Shown here: piece after piece, positions 52,561 through 61,613 of the stretch
How the letters are laid out: every line of letters begins with the position of its first letter
How positions within the stretch are numbered: the first letter of the stretch is position 1
Assembly: GCA_021773195.1 (NCBI GenBank)
Contig: JAJFKN010000015.1
Coordinates: 1-62,901, forward strand
Length of the DNA stretch: 62,901 nucleotides
Reading direction: 5' to 3'
DNA from: Gammaproteobacteria bacterium
Lineage (GTDB): Bacteria > Pseudomonadota > Gammaproteobacteria > JAKBBU01
Position numbers and translations under genes: made by a program
The notes under the pieces: generated by a model
Told to the model about the DNA's origin: nothing
Database searches by the model: none
The model's input: the letters and a program-made list of their open reading frames with translations, nothing else

Positions 52561-53717
52561 ATAGGGCTTTAATTTTTGTTTTAGCTTGTGTTTGCGGTTT
52601 GGCTGTGGCCAACATTTATTATAATCAGCCATTGCTAGTTCTGTTTGCTGAAACATTCCAAAGAACTGCTGCTAACACTAGCATACTTTCCATGTTAGTT
52701 CAGCTTTCTTATGCAATTGGCCTAATTGTGTTTGTTCCGCTCGGGGATAAGGTTTGTCGTAAAAAGCTGATTTCTTTCTTACTAATGTTAAATACAATAA
52801 GTCAAATTCTTGCCGCAGTTTCGCCCAGTTTTAATGTGTTACTTATCTCAACTGTACTAATTGGGCTTACTGCTGTGACTGCACAAATAGTCATTCCATC
52901 TGTTTCCATTATTTCAGAGCCTGAAAACAAAGGAAAAAATGTGGCATCTGTTATGACTGGGTTATTTGCGGGCATATTGTTTGCTCGGACAATATCTGGC
53001 TTTATTAGCCATTATGCGGGATGGCGTTCTGTATACTGGTTTGCTGCCGGAATGGATATATTTTTAATTATGTTAATAATCAACATCTTTCCTAAAATAC
53101 CTTCTCAGACAGACTCAAGCTATAAACAGCTAATTGGATCTTTATTCCAGCTTTTTAAAACAGAAATGATTTTACGAAAATCTTGCCTTTTTGGCTTTGT
53201 AATGTTTGCAGCGTTTAGCGCTCTTTGGGGCTCCCTTGCATTTTTGCTTTCTACTTCACCATTCAACTATGGTAGTAATATTGTTGGGATGTTTGGCTTG
53301 GCTGGTGTAGTAGGATTGTTAGCAGCGCGCCATATTGGCTCATTGGCTGACCGTATCGGAGAAAAGCACGTAGTGAGCATTGGTGCGCTTTTAATTATCG
53401 CTGCTTTCCTCCTAATGTGGAATACGCCTATAACAATCTGGTTCCTAATTGCAGGAATCTTAATATTGGATCTTGGTGGGCGCATGGGATTGATAGGTAA
53501 TCAACTTCAACTATTCACTCTGCCTCAAGAAATGAGGAGTCGGTTAAATACTGTTTTCATGTCAACTTATTTCTTAGGTGGAGCAATTGGAACTCGATTA
53601 GGAGGGGAAATAGCCTACCTATTTGGCTGGCACGGTTTGAGCATTCTAGGTATAACTTTTGCTGGTGTCGTTCTTATATTTAATATAAATATGCGTATGT
53701 TCGCAGAAAAAGCATAA
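52557..53717 (+). CDS. MFS transporter, probable exporter
   Basis: 386 residues, 12 membrane helices. NIYYNQPLLVLFAETF near the start and SYAIGLIVFVPLGDKVCRKKLI (motif A-like GDKVCRKK), repeated in the second half as GSLADRIGEKH, fit the drug:H+ antiporter-type MFS group. GTG start overlaps the reductase stop by 4 bp; the ketosynthase follows 3 bp after. Likely exports the cluster's product. Confidence 0.85.
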   Translation: MNRALIFVLACVCGLAVANIYYNQPLLVLFAETFQRTAANTSILSMLVQLSYAIGLIVFVPLGDKVCRKKLISFLLMLNTISQILAAVSPSFNVLLISTVLIGLTAVTAQIVIPSVSIISEPENKGKNVASVMTGLFAGILFARTISGFISHYAGWRSVYWFAAGMDIFLIMLIINIFPKIPSQTDSSYKQLIGSLFQLFKTEMILRKSCLFGFVMFAAFSALWGSLAFLLSTSPFNYGSNIVGMFGLAGVVGLLAARHIGSLADRIGEKHVVSIGALLIIAAFLLMWNTPITIWFLIAGILILDLGGRMGLIGNQLQLFTLPQEMRSRLNTVFMSTYFLGGAIGTRLGGEIAYLFGWHGLSILGITFAGVVLIFNINMRMFAEKA

Positions 53718-53720
53718 ACT

Positions 53721-54884
53721 ATGAACAGTGTTTTTCGAAACCATAGGATAGATTACGACCCTGATGTTGTGATTAGTGGGACAGGCATCTATCACCCGGA
53801 TGAAACTATTAGCAATGAAGAGCTTGTTAATACTTTTAACATATATGCAGCTGATTTTAATTTGAGAAATAAAGAAAAAATCGATTCAGGCAATCTATTG
53901 CCGATAAAAAAACAAACCACGGCGTTTATTGAAAAATCCTCTGGAATCAAAAGTCGCTATGTAAGAGACAAGAAGAATATTTTAGATCCAAAGATAATGT
54001 GGCCATACCTCCCAGAAAGGGCAGATGAAAAACTATCCTTACAAGCTGAAGCAGGCGTACTAGCATCTAGAAATGCAATGCTCAGCGCTAATAAGTCAAA
54101 TAAGGATATCAATGCTGTCATACTCGCGTGTTCACACAAACAACGGGATTTCCCCGCGATTTCCATTGAAATACAAAATGAATTAAATATCACCGGTTTC
54201 TCTTATGATATGGGGATATCTTGTTCTTCAGCAATTTTTGGAATTCAAGCAGCCTATTCTTCAATTAAATCTGGGATGGCTAATTCTATCTTGTTGGTTA
54301 GCCCAGAAATCAAGTCAGGCCAGTTTTCGCACAGAGATCCGGGGACAAATTTTATTTTTGGTGAGGCAACAGCAGCACTGATCATAGAAAAGAGAAGTAG
54401 TTGTATAAAAGAAAGTGCATTTCAGATTCAAGATATTCAGTTATATACTGAATATTCTAATAATATACGAAATAATCGTGGTGCATATAATCGATGCGAT
54501 TCTGAAAAGTTATTCCATGACGACAAAGTATTTTATCAAAATGGGAAGAAGGTATTCAAAGAAATTGCATCATTAGTGCCAAATTTGATTATGTCTCAAT
54601 TAAAAAATTTGGATATAGAGCCGCATGAGATTAAGCGATATTGGCTGCATCAAGCAAATTCAAGTCTCAACAGAATTATTATAGAAAGACTAATCGGTAA
54701 GAACTACAATAGCGATATTGCGCCCATGGTTTTAGATAAATTTGGAAATGTTTCCTCTGCTGGGGCTATACTTGCTTTCCATTTATTCAATGATGATGTT
54801 GAAATAGGTGATAATTGCATTCTGTCCGCTTTTGGTGCTGGTTATTCAGCAGGAAGTATACTATTAAAAAAAATAGGTTTATAA
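53721..54884 (+). CDS. ketosynthase III-like enzyme (FabH superfamily)
   Basis: 387 residues. Thiolase fold with the KAS III catalytic triad Cys168 (DMGISCSSAIFG), His310 (YWLHQANSS) and Asn343 (FGNVSSAGAI), and GTGIYHPDETISNEELV at the N-terminus. It resembles the longer FabH-like proteins such as Pseudomonas beta-ketodecanoyl-ACP synthase, judged by QRDFPAISIEIQNELNI and the SHRDPGTNFIFGEATAAL run (given in part). It should condense an acyl-CoA or acyl thioester with a malonyl unit or another nucleophile. It is probably the chain-forming enzyme of the cluster, upstream of the reductase and oxygenase steps. Confidence 0.85.
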   Translation: MNSVFRNHRIDYDPDVVISGTGIYHPDETISNEELVNTFNIYAADFNLRNKEKIDSGNLLPIKKQTTAFIEKSSGIKSRYVRDKKNILDPKIMWPYLPERADEKLSLQAEAGVLASRNAMLSANKSNKDINAVILACSHKQRDFPAISIEIQNELNITGFSYDMGISCSSAIFGIQAAYSSIKSGMANSILLVSPEIKSGQFSHRDPGTNFIFGEATAALIIEKRSSCIKESAFQIQDIQLYTEYSNNIRNNRGAYNRCDSEKLFHDDKVFYQNGKKVFKEIASLVPNLIMSQLKNLDIEPHEIKRYWLHQANSSLNRIIIERLIGKNYNSDIAPMVLDKFGNVSSAGAILAFHLFNDDVEIGDNCILSAFGAGYSAGSILLKKIGL

Positions 54885-54959
54885 TTCCTTGTCATAGCTA
54901 AGTTTTGGCTGGTTGAATGATTTGTCCTCTAGTCTGAATTTATTCTATTGGAGCTGCTA

Positions 54960-55976
54960 ATGAGTTTACAGTTTGTTAATACATCTACTAGTTGGACAGC
55001 TAATGAATTGAAAAAACATCCAGGCTGGATATATTCATTATCCAAATTTGAACTTGAAGAGATTAACGATGCTATATTTAATTCTTCGGATTACGGTCTA
55101 GAAAAAATCAATAAAACCACATTCTCTATTCCCAGCTTATCAAAAAGAATTTATGAAAATTTTTTTCCGCAGCTTGAATGTGGCATAGGAACTTTATTGA
55201 TACGAGGGATTAACATAGATAACTATACCTATGACGAGTGTGAAAAACTATTTTATGGTATTGGAGCTTATTTTGGTGTGGCTCTACCTCAGTCTACTAA
55301 TGGTGAGACATTACATAGGGTAGAGGATTTAGGTTTTCATCGCGACGATGATAAGGCACGAGGAACCAACACAAAATCTGATATTTGCTTTCATAATGAT
55401 CCCTGCGATGTTGCTTCACTATTCTGTATACGTTCTGCAAAACAAGGTGGGTTAAGCAAGTTAGTTAATTCTATTGCTATACACAACAAAATGCTTAGAG
55501 ATTGCCCTGATCTTTTAGAAGAGCTTTACCAGCCGTTTTATACCCTTAGACATCGAGCTAATACAACCATGAAGCAACCTTTTACAGCCAGGCCCATTTT
55601 CTCCTTTGAAGAGAATACGTTTGTATGTAATGTGCTTCGCCGCTATATCTCTTTGGCCCAAGATCATCCCGATATTCCTAAAATGACAAATAAACAACAT
55701 AAAGCCCTTGCGGTATTTGATGAGTTAGCTGATTCGGATGAATTGTGTCATAAATTTTACTTACAACCTGGTGATCTCTGGTTTGTCAATAATTATACAA
55801 CGTTACATTCCCGTGAAGCTTATTTTGATGACACACATGCAGAAAATAAACGCCTATTACTGCGACTCTGGCTATCTGTAGCTAATAGTCGGCCGTTACC
55901 TGAGTCCTATAGACCTATCTACCGAAATATTGAGCCTGGGTCCCTTAGAGGCGGCTACATGCCTACTGACAACTAA
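54960..55976 (+). CDS. Fe(II)/2-oxoglutarate-dependent oxygenase (TauD/TfdA family)
   Basis: Start at 54960 behind TTGGAG gives 338 residues. Iron-site residues by pattern: His145-x-Asp147 in CFHNDPCDVA and distal His283 in TLHSREAYFDD; 2-oxoglutarate-binding Arg302 in LLLRLWLS. The double-stranded beta-helix core and length fit TauD-like hydroxylases, halogenase-like or gamma-butyrobetaine-type enzymes. The metal-binding Asp is present, so it is a hydroxylase or desaturase rather than a halogenase. Probably tailors the cluster product. Confidence 0.85.
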   Translation: MSLQFVNTSTSWTANELKKHPGWIYSLSKFELEEINDAIFNSSDYGLEKINKTTFSIPSLSKRIYENFFPQLECGIGTLLIRGINIDNYTYDECEKLFYGIGAYFGVALPQSTNGETLHRVEDLGFHRDDDKARGTNTKSDICFHNDPCDVASLFCIRSAKQGGLSKLVNSIAIHNKMLRDCPDLLEELYQPFYTLRHRANTTMKQPFTARPIFSFEENTFVCNVLRRYISLAQDHPDIPKMTNKQHKALAVFDELADSDELCHKFYLQPGDLWFVNNYTTLHSREAYFDDTHAENKRLLLRLWLSVANSRPLPESYRPIYRNIEPGSLRGGYMPTDN

Positions 55977-56562
55977 CCTCGAAAGATAAATACCAATCCT
56001 TTTTGTTTTAACCATGTATTTTTTAGACTCCAGGCAACATGTAAGCTTTGCTAAGCACGCCTAGACTTATGTGTTTAAATTGAAGTCATTATTAATGTAG
56101 AAATAAGTTGAAAAAATATGAAAAACTTGAAATAATAATCTCAACTTTTATATGGATATGTAATTTGAACATGCAAATGTAAAAATATCGAGCAAGTTAC
56201 AGCTTGCTCGATATTAGTTAGGGAGAAGAAGGATATTGCATGCCAACTTCTCGATTAAGATTATACTAAAAACATACGCGATCGAGAACCCCTTCAACTC
56301 CTTGTCAAGTTATTGTTGTTAGATGATATAAGGAGACCTCAATGTTTCGTAATTACAATCTTTAGCCTACGTATGACTGATTCGCTCAGTCAAGCATCTG
56401 TAATCGGTTTAGTTTCTGTAAATAGCAGACTATGCGTTGTCAGTCTGTAGTGGATATCCCTTGTGTCCAATTTTCAGTTTACTGAAGCTTGAGGAGGACG
56501 TGATAGATGTGAGAAGAAATTTTCTATTTTGTTAAGTTTAATAAAGGATTAAGGTGATTATC
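55977..56562. other. 586-bp gene-free stretch inside the biosynthetic cluster
   Basis: No convincing frame. The only strong element is the hairpin at 56184-56215. CTCGAT and ATCGAG words recur near 56253 and 56283. AGGATTAAGG before 56563 is the ribosome site of the next gene. It separates the first transcription unit (VUT to oxygenase) from the HTH gene and second unit. Confidence 0.5.
56184..56215. terminator. perfect 13-bp inverted repeat, bidirectional terminator or operator
   Basis: AATATCGAGCAAG and CTTGCTCGATATT surround a 6-nt loop. The T run lies on the left side (minus-strand reading), so as a terminator it works best for leftward transcription, where no gene is seen; it may therefore be an operator or RNA structure instead. 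Confidence 0.5.
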
Positions 56563-56826
56563 ATGGTAAACATATACAAAAAACTTATTGATGAAATATT
56601 GGAACTACCAGGTTATGACTTGAAACGTATAGCATGCGATTTTTCGGTATCGTACCCGTCGCTATATCAAATTCATAGTGGCAAGACTAAAAAGCCACAT
56701 GTGCCTCTAGCTTCAGCGCTTTTTAAAATGCATATTATCTCTCGTCCAGATTTGTGGGGGCTTGGATCAAGTTGGTGCGCCAATTCATTATTACTACATA
56801 ATGTCAAACAGTATGATAGAGAATGA
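56563..56826 (+). CDS. small HTH protein (paralogue B)
   Basis: 87 residues, start at 56563 after AAGGTG. Shares KLIDEILELPGYDLKRIA, SGKTKKPHVPLASALFKMHI and RPDLWGLG with the gene at 46571-46840; the two differ mostly at the ends. Likely the same type of Cro-like regulator. It precedes the desaturase/oxidase unit and could be its local regulator. Confidence 0.7.
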   Translation: MVNIYKKLIDEILELPGYDLKRIACDFSVSYPSLYQIHSGKTKKPHVPLASALFKMHIISRPDLWGLGSSWCANSLLLHNVKQYDRE

Positions 56827-57139
56827 TGTTCATATGGGATCTATTGATTATGTAATGTGTATCTCTGCTTGCAAAACTACTAAATTTTGTAAGCTGTAAA
56901 TTAAGTGTTGTCAGATTCTCTCATCTTGGTAGGGGTTTATGGCATTTGAGAAAGTGGGTAATTAGCAGGATTTATTTGTATTTTTGTAAGAAAAAGATTG
57001 CAGTACATATAAGTTCTGTAGTTATTTTAGCAAAACCAATTGGATTACAAAATGATCTGTTGACTCTTGTGTCTGGTTAACATAACGTCTGAATTTAGAC
57101 GTTGTTAACAATATTAAAAGACTATTTAGGTTGGGTGAT
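56827..57139. promoter_or_regulatory. control region of the desaturase unit with long interrupted dyad
   Basis: No gene fits. At 57076-57109 GTTAAC-AT-AACGTCT pairs with AGACGTT-GTTAAC around a GAATTT loop, interrupted only by a 2-nt bulge. It lies 30 bp before the desaturase start: a likely operator, or a leader hairpin. The upstream HTH gene is the nearest candidate regulator. Confidence 0.5.
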
Positions 57140-58063
57140 ATGATGAAAATAGAAAGTGGTTCTCTAAAGATAGAAAGAGCCCTTAAAAATGATATTTATT
57201 CGGGGGTCCGGAAGTCAAGTGTAAAATACTTTGTCTTTAAAGTGTGTTTTTTACTTGCTGTTTGGTCCATATCTGTGATTCTTGTTCTGATAGGTAATTT
57301 AATTTCTCAAGTTCTTGGTGTTTTACTGTTAGGCGTTATGTTTGCACATGCTGTAGAGCTTCAACACGAACTAATTCATATGAGTGATGGATCAGAAGGT
57401 TTTAAACGTATATTGGGGTTTGTTTTAGGTCTTCCTATGTTAGTGTCATTTTCACACTACAAGTATACTCATATGCAACACCACAAACTTGTAGGGACAG
57501 AGGATGATACAGAATTTTTTAGCTATGGAAATAAAGATTTAAACATTTATTCCTTCATAAAATGCTTGTTTATGCCGGGGCAATATGCAATTACACTGTC
57601 TAATATAGCCAAATCATTTGGAGTCAAATCATTGGCTGGCGCGCCAGCTAAGATTGAAAGAAAAATAAAGTTAGAGTACATGTTCATCGGTATGGCATTG
57701 TTAATAGCAATTTCAGTCAGCTTAATGACAATGAGTCCTGTGATTCTTAAAGTATGGCTTGTTCCGCTTGTTTTTGTTGCGTCACCAATACATGTCTTAG
57801 TTGAAATTCCGGAGCACGCAGGGTGCGAAAAAGACAATAGAGACATATTTTTCAATACTAGAACAATAAATGCAGGTAGAATTATTTCGTGGTTGGTAAA
57901 TGGAAATAATTTTCACGTTGAACATCACTATTTCCCAACAGTTCCTATTCATAATTTGAGAAAGTTAAATAAAATAATTGGTGATAATTCTCAATTTAAA
58001 AGCCAGTCATATCTTGAGTTTTACAAAGAGTTTGTGAAAGATTTTTTTGGTAAAAATAACTGA
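57140..58063 (+). CDS. membrane fatty-acid desaturase/hydroxylase-like enzyme
   Basis: 307 residues from the first of two ATGs after a GGTTGGG stretch. Diiron-binding histidine boxes: HELIH (76-80), HMQHH (111-115) and FHVEHH (259-263 for the HxxHH), with extra His in PEHAG. Four membrane helices (about 35-68, 92-104, 178-200 and 205-222). This matches the membrane desaturase superfamily, which includes acyl-lipid desaturases, hydroxylases and related enzymes of natural-product pathways. Likely introduces a double bond or hydroxyl into the acyl chain of the cluster's product. Confidence 0.85.
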   Translation: MMKIESGSLKIERALKNDIYSGVRKSSVKYFVFKVCFLLAVWSISVILVLIGNLISQVLGVLLLGVMFAHAVELQHELIHMSDGSEGFKRILGFVLGLPMLVSFSHYKYTHMQHHKLVGTEDDTEFFSYGNKDLNIYSFIKCLFMPGQYAITLSNIAKSFGVKSLAGAPAKIERKIKLEYMFIGMALLIAISVSLMTMSPVILKVWLVPLVFVASPIHVLVEIPEHAGCEKDNRDIFFNTRTINAGRIISWLVNGNNFHVEHHYFPTVPIHNLRKLNKIIGDNSQFKSQSYLEFYKEFVKDFFGKNN

Positions 58064-58095
58064 TGGTGCTAATTTTAATATAGTGGGGCGGGTAA

Positions 58096-59520
58096 ATGTT
58101 AGATATTTTAAGCAATGGGTTGGTGAAAACTTGTTCTCCGAGCCGAATAGCAGTTGTGGGGGCTGGCATGGCGGGCTTAATCGCTGGCAATTTGTTAGAA
58201 AATTCTGGGCATAATGTAACGATTCTGGAGTCTGATTGTCGAGTGGGCGGGAGAATAAAGACTATCAGAGAAGAGTTGTCAGGATCGTTATTTGCGGAAG
58301 CAGGTGCAATGCGTATACCAGAAGAACACTATCTTACTTTGAGTTTGATTCAACAGCTTGGCTTAGAAGTGAAAAAATTTATACAGAACTCTGATGGTCA
58401 ATTTTACATAAAAGAAACTCTATTTAACAAAAGTAACGCTAGAAATGAAATTGACAAGGTTGGGTATAAGTTAACCAAAGGTGAGGTAGGAAAAACAGCT
58501 GATGAACTTTTTGCATTGGCTATTGGTAAAGTTTTTAAAAGTTTTTCAGATACCTTTTCTGACGGCTGTGAGAAGTTTGATGATATGTCTCTTTATTATT
58601 ACTTAAAAAACATTGTCGGTTACTCAAATGACTGCATATCTCTTATTTCTGATATGTTAAATTTAAATGGGTTTATGCATACCTCATTATTAGATTGTGT
58701 AAGAGATTATTTCTTCATAAATCAGCAAAAAAACTTTTATTCGATAGATGGGGGTATGGATAATCTCCCTCAAAAATTAGAATATAATTTCCGAGGGAAA
58801 ATAAAATTTAATGCTAAAGTAATACGAATTCACCAAGGTGACTCAGATGTAAGACTTGTATATCATGATGGGGAAAATCAGAGGGTATTCGATGCTGATT
58901 ATGTTATCCTTACTCTTCCTTTTACAGTATTAAGGCAAATAGATATTTCCCCTGAGTTTTCGAGAAACAAAATGCGAGCCATAAGAGAGCTTGGGTATTG
59001 TAACGCAACAAAGATCTTTGTTGAGTTCTCTCGTCCATTTTGGTTAGAGCAAGGTTTCAGTGCGCCAAGTATTTCAGATACCCCGCTCAGAGCGACCTAT
59101 TATCCAAGCTTAGATAATACTAATGACCATGCTATAATGCTGGCGAGCTACACATGGAATAATGACTCCTTTAAATGGGAAGGATTAGATGGCGAGGAAA
59201 TAGGCAAGCTAACTAGGAGTTATCTTGAAAAGCTACATGGAAAGATAGTTAATAAATATTTTGTGAATAGTTTTGCATATAGTTGGTTACATAATCCCCA
59301 TAGCCGAGGAGCTTACACTCACTTTGAGCCTGGTCAACAGACGGCACTCAGTAATTACATAGGTGAGCCAGAAGGTAGGGTTTATTTTTCTGGTGAGCAT
59401 ACGTCATTTAAACATGGTTGGGTAGAAGGTGCTGTTGAGTCAGGGGTGAAGACAGCAATAGAACTTTCTGAATATATTGATAAAAGTTTTAGCTCAGTTC
59501 AAGTATGTGCCAGCAATTAG
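58096..59520 (+). CDS. flavin amine oxidase, L-amino-acid-oxidase-like
   Basis: 474 residues. Dinucleotide-binding AVVGAGMAGLIAG (19-31), Glu45 for the ribose, RVGGRIKT, the LAAO-type EAGAMRIP (68-75), and the C-terminal FAD motif VYFSGEHTSFKHGWVEGAVESG, given as FSGEHTSFKHGWVEGAVE. These point to L-amino acid oxidase or tryptophan-oxidase-like enzymes, converting an amino acid to the imino acid with H2O2 release. It would supply or modify an amino-acid building block, linking an amino-acid and a fatty-acyl part in the final product. Starts 33 bp after the desaturase behind GTGGGGCGGG. Confidence 0.88.
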   Translation: MLDILSNGLVKTCSPSRIAVVGAGMAGLIAGNLLENSGHNVTILESDCRVGGRIKTIREELSGSLFAEAGAMRIPEEHYLTLSLIQQLGLEVKKFIQNSDGQFYIKETLFNKSNARNEIDKVGYKLTKGEVGKTADELFALAIGKVFKSFSDTFSDGCEKFDDMSLYYYLKNIVGYSNDCISLISDMLNLNGFMHTSLLDCVRDYFFINQQKNFYSIDGGMDNLPQKLEYNFRGKIKFNAKVIRIHQGDSDVRLVYHDGENQRVFDADYVILTLPFTVLRQIDISPEFSRNKMRAIRELGYCNATKIFVEFSRPFWLEQGFSAPSISDTPLRATYYPSLDNTNDHAIMLASYTWNNDSFKWEGLDGEEIGKLTRSYLEKLHGKIVNKYFVNSFAYSWLHNPHSRGAYTHFEPGQQTALSNYIGEPEGRVYFSGEHTSFKHGWVEGAVESGVKTAIELSEYIDKSFSSVQVCASN

Positions 59521-59553
59521 TAATAGTAAACTAACCATATTGTGGGAATAATC

Positions 59554-60465
59554 ATGCGAATTAATTTATTATATGGTATTACATGCACGCTATTAAGTGC
59601 ATTTTTTTACGCAGTTTTAAATGCGCTTATTAAGCATGTTGGGGCAACCATTCCCATACCCATGTTTGTATTTTTTCAGAGCTTTTTTTCCTTGATATTC
59701 ATCTCAGCAATCTTGTTGGTGAACCCAAGATTATCATTTAATAACGTCACGAAAACATCCCATTTCAAGCTTCATCTAGTTCGAACTTTATTCAGTGTAG
59801 GTATAAGTTATTTTCTGTTTTTCTCACTTAAATATATTCCCCTAGTAGATGCGGTTGTCTTAGGCAATACAGCACCTTTATTTGTTCCCGTCATTGCTTT
59901 TATATTCTTGTCTCAACCTTTTAATAATAAACTATGGCTCCCAATCATTATTGGTTTTGTGGGTGTTATCATTATTTTACAACCTGGGGCTGAAATATTT
60001 AATCCAGCCTCACTCTTAGCTGTGCTCGCTGCTATTTGTATGGCATCCTCAATGCTAATGATACGAAAAATTTCAGCTTATGACGGGCCTCTTACATCAA
60101 TATATTACTATTTCCTGATCTCCACAGTAATTACCAGCTTCGCACTGCCTTTTTATTGGGCTGATATTAATCTGACAAATTTAATTTATTTGTCAGTTGC
60201 TGGCGTTTTATTTTTTATGGTCCAGTCTTTAGTGACTATGGCATTGAATTATGCACCTACACAAACAGTTAGTATTAGCTATTATTCCTGTGTTGTATTT
60301 TCCATTATCATTGGATATTTAGTATTTAAATCAGCCCTTGATCAGTATGTATTAGCTGGTATTGTACTTATAGTATGGGGTGGAATTATGTGCATTAGAC
60401 GCCAATCTGCTAAGGTGTCCAATAAGCAAGCGTTATTTTTGGCGGGGAAAGCTAATCCTGATTAG
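59554..60465 (+). CDS. DMT-superfamily transporter (EamA repeats)
   Basis: Start at 59554 behind TGTGGGAA; an upstream frame start is four codons earlier. 303 residues with ten membrane helices in two EamA repeats. GITCTLLSAFFYAVLNALIK begins repeat one, VDAVVLGNTAPLFVPVIAF is the usual helix-4 motif, and AAICMASSMLMIRKIS opens repeat two. Probably exports or imports a small metabolite. Ends 28 bp before the old-yellow-enzyme gene. Confidence 0.85.
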   Translation: MRINLLYGITCTLLSAFFYAVLNALIKHVGATIPIPMFVFFQSFFSLIFISAILLVNPRLSFNNVTKTSHFKLHLVRTLFSVGISYFLFFSLKYIPLVDAVVLGNTAPLFVPVIAFIFLSQPFNNKLWLPIIIGFVGVIIILQPGAEIFNPASLLAVLAAICMASSMLMIRKISAYDGPLTSIYYYFLISTVITSFALPFYWADINLTNLIYLSVAGVLFFMVQSLVTMALNYAPTQTVSISYYSCVVFSIIIGYLVFKSALDQYVLAGIVLIVWGGIMCIRRQSAKVSNKQALFLAGKANPD

Positions 60466-60493
60466 CTATTTTGATGGCAGGTGTGCGGTAACG

Positions 60494-61510
60494 ATGAAAA
60501 ATTGCTTCGTCTTTAGTGATTACGAGCTTTCTTCTGATCTCATCATGAAGAATCGAATTGTTATGGCTCCCATGTCACGACAATGTGTAGATGGTGATTT
60601 TTCGCCACATGAAAAAATGATTTCATACTATGCAGAGCGAGCTGAAGTAGGATTAATTATTACAGAAGCTGTGGCTATTGATGATAATGCGTTAAGTGAT
60701 TATCCTGCACCAGGTATATTTACTGATAGTCATATTTGCAGATGGCACAAAATCGTAAGTTCAGTGCACGAAAATAGAGGTTTGATTTTTGCACAGCTAT
60801 GGCATCCTGGTAGAGTGCTACCTCTTAGTGCAAATAAAGATAAGGTTGGTGTCTCAGCCTCTGAAACCAAAATGACCAACCTAAAGAACAAGGAAGGTGC
60901 TACCTACGACAGAATATCTCGAGCAGCTACACAAAGTGAAATAAATGACATACTAGAGCAATATGTGAACGCTGCCATGAATTCAATTAAAGCAGGTTTT
61001 AATGGTATTGAGATTCATGCAGGGAACGGCTACCTAATTGATCAATTCCTTCACTATGGCACAAATAAACGCTCAGACCATTACGGTGGAAATCCCAGAA
61101 ATATGTCGCGTTTTGCGCTATCTATTATCGAAGCTTGTGGTAAGTCCATTGGTTATGAGCGAATCGGTATTCGGCTATCTCCTGGATGTTATACAAACCA
61201 AATAATGCCTGACTCACGTGATCATGAAACGTTTACTTATTTATTAAACCAACTAAATCAGCTTCCTGTTGCCTATGTTCATACTGCGAATAAGGACGAT
61301 GAGGTAACATTTGACGAGTTGAATGGGATGACAATGACAGGATTCATCCGAAAACATTATAGAGGCACTCTGATAGCCTGTGGGGGGTATGATTTACCTA
61401 AAGCAGAGCATGGGATAGCTAAAGGGGAGTTTGATCTAGTCGCAATGGGGCGCCCATTTATCAATAATGCAGATTTGCTCTATCGGTTGAGACATAAGTT
61501 ACCGTTTTAA
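60494..61510 (+). CDS. NADH:flavin oxidoreductase, old yellow enzyme family
   Basis: Start at 60494 gives 338 residues with the usual opening (LKNRIVMAPMSR-like IMKNRIVMAPMSRQ). FMN/substrate residues: QLWHPGR (101-107), His175 and Asn178 in IEIHAGNGYLIDQFLH, Tyr180, and the NKRSDHYGG motif; a C-terminal VAMGRPFINNADL phosphate-binding strand. Enzymes of this family reduce activated C=C bonds. An enoyl-reduction or nitro/quinone reduction step on the cluster product is plausible. Last enzyme of the cluster. Confidence 0.88.
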   Translation: MKNCFVFSDYELSSDLIMKNRIVMAPMSRQCVDGDFSPHEKMISYYAERAEVGLIITEAVAIDDNALSDYPAPGIFTDSHICRWHKIVSSVHENRGLIFAQLWHPGRVLPLSANKDKVGVSASETKMTNLKNKEGATYDRISRAATQSEINDILEQYVNAAMNSIKAGFNGIEIHAGNGYLIDQFLHYGTNKRSDHYGGNPRNMSRFALSIIEACGKSIGYERIGIRLSPGCYTNQIMPDSRDHETFTYLLNQLNQLPVAYVHTANKDDEVTFDELNGMTMTGFIRKHYRGTLIACGGYDLPKAEHGIAKGEFDLVAMGRPFINNADLLYRLRHKLPF

Positions 61511-61613
61511 TTGTTCTTTCAAGTTTGATACAATTTAAATGCTAGAGTATTGACTAGTCGTGATTTTGTTTGCCTGTTAGATTAACAGAGAGTTCTATGT
61601 ATGAGAATCAACA

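Noticed and set aside
54960..55976. The oxygenase as a 2-oxoglutarate-dependent halogenase.
   Set aside because: The iron-binding Asp of the His-x-Asp motif is present, whereas halogenases have Ala or Gly there.
39728..61510. Cyclodipeptide synthases and the KAS III/LAAO genes as one biosynthetic cluster.
   Set aside because: They are separated by about 9 kb of regulators, an Hcp module and a repressor; a functional link is possible but not supported.
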